Below, one piece after another: positions 60,440 to 64,000 of a DNA stretch of 64,000 nt. A program made the position numbers and the translations under genes. The notes beneath the pieces were generated by a model, which worked only from the letters and a program-made list of their open reading frames with translations, had not been told where the DNA came from and searched no databases. The first letter of the stretch is position 1, and every line of letters begins with the position of its first letter. Source of the stretch: Clostridium_AI sp964409685 (GTDB lineage Bacteria; Bacillota; Clostridia; Lachnospirales; Lachnospiraceae); NCBI GenBank assembly GCA_964409685.1, contig CAYPEJ010000004.1, forward strand, positions 62,001-126,000. The letters are read 5' to 3'.

Positions 60440-61717
60440 CTATAAGATATCATCTTTATCTGGATTCATATGTTCCTTTCGTGTCCCGCCAGCCATATGT
60501 GAATGATTTCCTGATAAAAAGCTTGCACGTTGGATAGAATTCTCTCCAAATTTTCCTCGAATCTGATCAATTGTCTTTTCTAAATTTCCTTGGCGGATAA
60601 ATAAGTCCATATCAAATAAATTTAATTGCTGATTTCCTTCTTGGGTTATGTGTGATGTGTGTACCCCTAACTGCCGAATTGGTGTTCCATCCCAAAAGGA
60701 ATCAAACAATTCACATGCATGGCGATGCAATTCTGACGCAACATTAGTAGCCGAAAGAAGAGTTTTCTGATGACTTTCACTAGCAAGGAAGCAGTTTTTA
60801 ATAGACACAGAAACCACAGATACTAAGACGGAATCCTTTCGGATACGACTACATACAGTCTCACAAAGAGAAAGCAAAATTTTCTTAGCTTCATTGGCAT
60901 CGGTTACATCGTGATCAATCGTAGTGGAATTACCATATCCTTTATTGGCAGGAACTTCCGTTGTGACAGGGGAAGTATCAATTCCATTGGCATAATTGTA
61001 GATCAATTCGCCATGCTTTCCTAAATGTGACTTTATAATAGACAAATCACTTTGTGCTAAGTCCCCAATCGTATAGATACCAAGATTTCTTAGTTTTCGA
61101 GTAGTGGCACGTCCTACAAAAAATAATTCATTCACTGGAAGTGGCCACATCTTAGTAGAAATCTCATGTTCGAATAAAGTGTGTACCAAATCAGGTTTCT
61201 TAAAATCTGAAGCCATCTTAGCTAGTAATTTGTTATGAGCAACGCCGATATTCACAGTAAATCCTAATTCTTGGCGAATACGGTCTTTGATTAAATTTGC
61301 CACAACCACAGGAGAACCAAATAAAGATGTGCTGTTGGTCATATCTACAAAGGCTTCGTCAATGCTATACGGTTCTACATTTGGCGAATATTCTAATAAA
61401 ATATTAATAAATGCTTTGGAACACTTATAATATAATTCAAATCTTGGTGGAACGATTACTAAATCAGGACATTTCTTCAAAGCATCATTTAAGGTTTCAG
61501 CAGTTTTGACACCATATCGCTTGGCAGGTTCCGACTTGGCAAGAATGATACCGTGTCGTTTCTCCTTATCACCACCAACTGCTGATGGAATGGTACGGAG
61601 ATCTATTGTATCCATACGATGTTCCAAGCGATAGGCCGCTTCCCAGCTTAGAAAAGCACTATTCACATCAATATGAAAAATAATACGTTCTGTTGAAATG
61701 GAAATCACCTCATTCAC
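60440..61717 (-). CDS. dinB: DNA polymerase IV (Y family)
   Basis: A 425-aa translesion polymerase. The catalytic carboxylates lie in IIFHIDVNSAFLSWEAAYRLE and EPYSIDEAFVDMT, and a thumb/HhH region reads FFVGRATTRKLRNLGIYTIGDLA, followed by a little-finger domain. It has a short His-rich tail (NHSHMAGGTRKEHMNPDKDD). The promoter carries a LexA box, so it should be induced by DNA damage. A beta-clamp-binding peptide may be QLNLFDMD, near residue 375, which fits the QLxLF pattern. Confidence 0.9.
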   Translation of the reverse strand: MNEVISISTERIIFHIDVNSAFLSWEAAYRLEHRMDTIDLRTIPSAVGGDKEKRHGIILAKSEPAKRYGVKTAETLNDALKKCPDLVIVPPRFELYYKCSKAFINILLEYSPNVEPYSIDEAFVDMTNSTSLFGSPVVVANLIKDRIRQELGFTVNIGVAHNKLLAKMASDFKKPDLVHTLFEHEISTKMWPLPVNELFFVGRATTRKLRNLGIYTIGDLAQSDLSIIKSHLGKHGELIYNYANGIDTSPVTTEVPANKGYGNSTTIDHDVTDANEAKKILLSLCETVCSRIRKDSVLVSVVSVSIKNCFLASESHQKTLLSATNVASELHRHACELFDSFWDGTPIRQLGVHTSHITQEGNQQLNLFDMDLFIRQGNLEKTIDQIRGKFGENSIQRASFLSGNHSHMAGGTRKEHMNPDKDDIL

Positions 61718-61814
61718 TATATTATGTCTGATAAATCATCCACTTATGAGTTTCTATATAGTAATAAATGTTGACTGTTGCATATTGTTCCTCCAATACA
61801 TAGTTCTGAAAATT

Positions 61815-61843
61815 ATTATAATACAAGAACATATGTTCGTCAA
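61815..61843 (-). promoter_or_regulatory. SOS-type promoter of dinB with LexA box
   Basis: On the minus strand TTGACG (61843-61838) and TATAAT (61820-61815) are 17 bp apart. Between and over the -35 lies CGAACATATGTTCT (61839-61826), which fits the Bacillus LexA box CGAACRNRYGTTYC at 13 of 14 positions. Confidence 0.8.
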
Positions 61844-61992
61844 GAGTGAGAAAAGAAGATAGAAATACACTTGGAAAAACAAAGATTTTCCTATATACTT
61901 ATCCTATATATTTTGTAGAAGCATAAAGTCTTTATAGATACCTTGGAAACTTTTTGCTATAATAAACAAAAGAGTGTAAAGAGGTGGAAACT

Positions 61993-62574
61993 GTGAAAAA
62001 GGCGAAACGTATCCTATCTATGATTTTCCTTGCTTGTATGTTTACGGGCTGTCAAAATGAGCAGAATGTAAACGTAGACAATACAAAGCAAAATATCCAG
62101 GGAGAAGCTAATTTATCCGATGAAGCAGCAAAACTTACAGAGTCTAGTCTAACGGACGAGACTGAGCAAGCCAATCAAACAGAAAGTCAAGAAGCCAAAT
62201 CTTCTGTAACGAATCAAGATATAATTGAAATCAAAGAAAACGTATTTGCAACAATGTGCGATGACATTTATTTAAATACAACGGATTATCTTGGGAAAAC
62301 TCTTAAGATAGAAGGAATAGCCTCTGAGACAATGGATGAAGCATACGACGAAATGATTTATTCCGTTTATCGAACTAGCCCTGGATGTTGTGGAAATGAT
62401 GGCTGGTCAGGATTTGAATACACATATGAGGGAACCATGCCAGAACCAGATGATTGGATTGAAGTGATCGGAGTACTAGAATCCTATGAATTAGACGGTC
62501 AGGAATATCTACGAATTCGAGCTAATAGTGTAACGGTAAAGGAAGAACGCGGAGCCGAATTTGTCCAACAATAA
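61993..62574 (+). CDS. Lipoprotein with DUF1980-like C-terminal domain
   Basis: About 193 residues: a lipoprotein signal (KKAKRILSMIFLACMFTGC, acylated Cys near 19), a Glu/Gln/Ser-rich linker, and a C-terminal domain (LKIEGIASETMDEAYDEMIYSVYRTSPGCCGNDGWSGFEYTYEG ... DDWIEVIGVLESYELDGQEYLRIRANSV) resembling the DUF1980/YcgQ domain with its CC pair. Members of that family partner with YcgR-type permeases and may bind metal. The GTG at 61993, behind AGAGGTGG, is the best start; another GTG lies 9 bp upstream. Confidence 0.65.
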   Translation: MKKAKRILSMIFLACMFTGCQNEQNVNVDNTKQNIQGEANLSDEAAKLTESSLTDETEQANQTESQEAKSSVTNQDIIEIKENVFATMCDDIYLNTTDYLGKTLKIEGIASETMDEAYDEMIYSVYRTSPGCCGNDGWSGFEYTYEGTMPEPDDWIEVIGVLESYELDGQEYLRIRANSVTVKEERGAEFVQQ

Positions 62575-62620
62575 GAATGAAAGAGCAATGACATAAAAAA
62601 TAGACAGGAAGAGTGATGAG

Positions 62621-63361
62621 ATGATAGAACAAGGTAAATTTTTAGAAATGTTAAAAGAAATTATGGAGATTGCAAAGGTTCAAAATAACCGCATTTCCAA
62701 AGATGAATTAGCAAAATTACTTGGTGAAGTAGAACTTTCTGAAGAACAATTACAAGCTGTGTATGCATATCTTGCAGAAAATAGAATCGAAGTAGAAGGC
62801 TTTGTTTACATTCCACCAAAAAAGGAAGTTGAGATTCCGGAGGAAGAAAAAGTAACAGAAGAAGATTCTAAATTTTTAAAGATGTATAAAGAAGAACTAC
62901 AAGATGTAGAGCGATTAGACCAGGTGGAAAAAGAAAGATATTTAAAAGAAGCCGCTGCGGGAAATGAAGAAAGCAAACAACATCTAATGAATGGATATTT
63001 ACACGATGTTGTTACAATTGTGCAAAAATACAAAAACAAAGGTGTTACAGTAGAAGACTTGATTCAAGAAGGAAATATGGGATTAATTATGGCGGTGAAT
63101 GCATTACCATCTGCCGAAGAAGTGACAGAAGAGTACATTGTAAATGCCATTGAACAATCCATTATTGCAGCGATAGACGAGATTGCAAATGAAGAATCCG
63201 AAGAAGATACCATCGTAGCAAAAGCAAATTTAATTCGCGAAGCTGCAAAATATCTGGAAGAAGACTATGGACATGCACCATCTGTAGAAGAACTTGAAAA
63301 ATATACAAAGATTTCACAAACAGAAATTCGTGATATTTTGAATTTATCCAAAGAGAAATAG
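62621..63361 (+). CDS. Sigma-70-like protein lacking region 4
   Basis: A 246-aa acidic protein. Residues about 105-170 resemble sigma region 1.2-2 (YLKEAAAGNEESKQHLMNGYLHDVVTIVQKYKNKGVTVEDLIQEGNMGLIMAV) and the last 45 resemble region 3 (IREAAKYLEEDYGHAPSVEELEKYTKISQTEIRDIL). The DNA-melting and -10 recognition part is replaced by an acidic helix, and there is no region 4 for the -35 element. It also starts with a region 1.1-like segment (FLEMLKEIMEIAKVQNNRISKDELAKLLGEVELSEEQLQAVYAYL). It may be an RNA polymerase-binding protein rather than a normal sigma factor. Confidence 0.65.
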   Translation: MIEQGKFLEMLKEIMEIAKVQNNRISKDELAKLLGEVELSEEQLQAVYAYLAENRIEVEGFVYIPPKKEVEIPEEEKVTEEDSKFLKMYKEELQDVERLDQVEKERYLKEAAAGNEESKQHLMNGYLHDVVTIVQKYKNKGVTVEDLIQEGNMGLIMAVNALPSAEEVTEEYIVNAIEQSIIAAIDEIANEESEEDTIVAKANLIREAAKYLEEDYGHAPSVEELEKYTKISQTEIRDILNLSKEK

Positions 63362-63697
63362 AACAAATTAGAGATACAAAATTTGCGAAACTGGAAATAC
63401 TTGTATTCTAACAACAAGTAGCATATAATACAAGAGTAAATGAATTTAACATTTGGTACTAGGGGGTTGCCCGTAGTGCGAAATCGTGAATAATTCATCT
63501 TTTCTGAATACTTAAGGTTCGCCTGAGTGTAAGAATAAGAGGTGATATCTTGTATGATGCAGTGGAAGTAGATTTGATACAAGAAGAAACTGTGTATTCT
63601 GGAAGGAAAGAGTACGCAGTTTTTTTCTGCATATATTGCATTGCACATACAAAATGAAGCTCCATTATTGATTGCAACGAAAGTGAGGTAGGCATGG
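63362..63697 (+). promoter_or_regulatory. Promoter and terminator-ended leader RNA ahead of the hydrogenase maturation genes
   Basis: TTGTAT (63401-63406), 17-bp spacer, TATAAT (63424-63429) predict a start near 63436. The next 190 nt contain CTTAAGG-TTCG-CCTGAG (about 63512-63527), CTTGTAT/ATACAAG (63549-63555 and 63577-63583), and a terminator AAACTGTGTATTCT / AGAGTACGCAGTTT (63587-63600 and 63609-63622) followed by T. The leader could be an attenuator or a separate small RNA. No known riboswitch class was recognised. Confidence 0.5.
63587..63628 (+). terminator. Terminator inside the leader
   Basis: A 14-bp stem with two G-U pairs, 8-nt loop and a run of T (63620-63626), 70 bp upstream of the TM1266-type gene. 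Confidence 0.7.
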
Positions 63698-63955
63698 ATG
63701 GAAACAAAAATAGCGTTAATAGGAATCATTGTAGAAGAAACAAAGGCAGTAGAACGAGTCAATCAACTACTACATGAACACGCACAGTACATAGTTGGAA
63801 GGATGGGACTTCCATACAAAGAGAAAAATGTTCATATCATTTCCGTTGTAATCGACGCACCAGAGACCGTAATTAGTAGTTTGTCTGGAAAATTAGGAAT
63901 GTTGGAAGGCATATCCGTAAAAAGTGTTCAGACCAAGACGAGAAAATCAAGGTAA
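63698..63955 (+). CDS. TM1266-type iron-only hydrogenase system regulator
   Basis: An 85-aa ACT/NikR-like protein: METKIALIGIIVEETKAVERVNQLLHEHAQYIVGRMGLPYKEKNVHIISVVIDA ... ISSLSGKLGMLEGISVKSVQTK. Proteins of this type accompany the [FeFe]-hydrogenase maturation genes hydE, hydF and hydG and are thought to be regulators. The next gene begins 13 bp after the stop and looks like hydG. Confidence 0.8.
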   Translation: METKIALIGIIVEETKAVERVNQLLHEHAQYIVGRMGLPYKEKNVHIISVVIDAPETVISSLSGKLGMLEGISVKSVQTKTRKSR

Positions 63956-63968
63956 AGGAGCATGGAAA

Positions 63969-64000
63969 ATGTATAACATGATGTCAGCGAAAGCAGAGGA
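63969..64000 (+). CDS. hydG: Start of probable hydG, cut by the window end
   Basis: Only MYNMMSAKAE is visible, behind AAGGAG with an 8-bp gap. HydG proteins commonly start MYNxxSxKAE. Given the TM1266-type gene in front, this is probably the [FeFe]-hydrogenase H-cluster maturase HydG, a tyrosine-cleaving radical SAM enzyme. Ten residues cannot prove it. Confidence 0.5.
   Translation, partial: MYNMMSAKAE

Noticed and set aside
63265..63762. 165-codon minus-strand frame over the hydrogenase leader
   Set aside because: It crosses the sigma-like gene end, a promoter, a terminator and a gene start; no ribosome site or family pattern.

Overview
The window reads as a chromosomal segment of an anaerobic, endospore-forming, low-GC Firmicute, most likely a Clostridia member of the Lachnospiraceae type. 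The basis is AT-rich codon use with strong AGGAGG-type ribosome sites, both dipicolinate synthase subunits (spore core), a LysM plus glycoside hydrolase 18 protein of the spore-cortex/germination type, carboxynorspermidine-type polyamine genes, and at the right edge a TM1266-type regulator followed by the first codons of a probable hydG ([FeFe]-hydrogenase maturation). The genus cannot be fixed from this sequence.

Layout. 1-3.7 kb: 3' part of a very large secreted/surface protein. 4.0-11.6 kb: a four-gene defence block, HamA-HamB (Hachiman) directly followed by GajA-GajB (Gabija). 11.6-17.7 kb: DMT-type permease plus a NitT/TauT-type ABC importer behind a structured leader, a split ThrE-type exporter, and an iron-regulated DUF3793/DUF2325 pair preceded by two Fur-like boxes and a possible small RNA. 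17.7-18.0 kb: a compact locus with all the hallmarks of a type I toxin-antitoxin module. 18.2-24.5 kb: an orphan GHKL kinase, a Na+/phosphate transporter with PHO-like boxes followed by a PhoB/PhoR pair, and an AEC permease. 24.5-32 kb: an accessory region with a transposase-like pair, an IS3-type transposase scar, an orphan CRISPR array read on the minus strand, a small membrane protein with a sequestered ribosome site, the spore lytic enzyme and an RloA/RloB (AbiL-like) pair.

32.2-44.6 kb: a polyamine operon (speA-speE-speB ... carboxynorspermidine dehydrogenase-decarboxylase) interrupted between speB and the dehydrogenase by about 6.7 kb. The interruption holds a radical-SAM RiPP cluster (exporter, short Cys-rich precursor, SPASM maturase, subtilase-fused maturation protein, ATPase) and is bordered by a 65-bp imperfect direct repeat, an ABC-ATPase pseudogene and a transposase-like fragment. 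44.7-64 kb: mostly housekeeping: SEC-C protein, DUF5685-DnaJ-membrane protein operon, a GT39-like membrane protein, an HD hydrolase with unusual C-rich codon use, a large nested hairpin, dipicolinate synthase, LrgAB, cold-shock protein, a corrinoid-activation pair, PAS protein plus galactose mutarotase, upp, SOS-regulated DNA polymerase IV, a lipoprotein, a sigma-like protein lacking region 4, and the start of a hydrogenase maturation operon behind a terminator-ended leader RNA.

The best candidates for undescribed biology are the RiPP cluster inserted in the polyamine operon, the type I toxin-antitoxin locus at 17.7 kb with its possible relative at 27.8 kb, the possible Fur-controlled small RNA at 16.58 kb, and the leader RNAs at 11.6 and 63.4 kb. 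All functional names rest on motif reading by eye; no database search was run.
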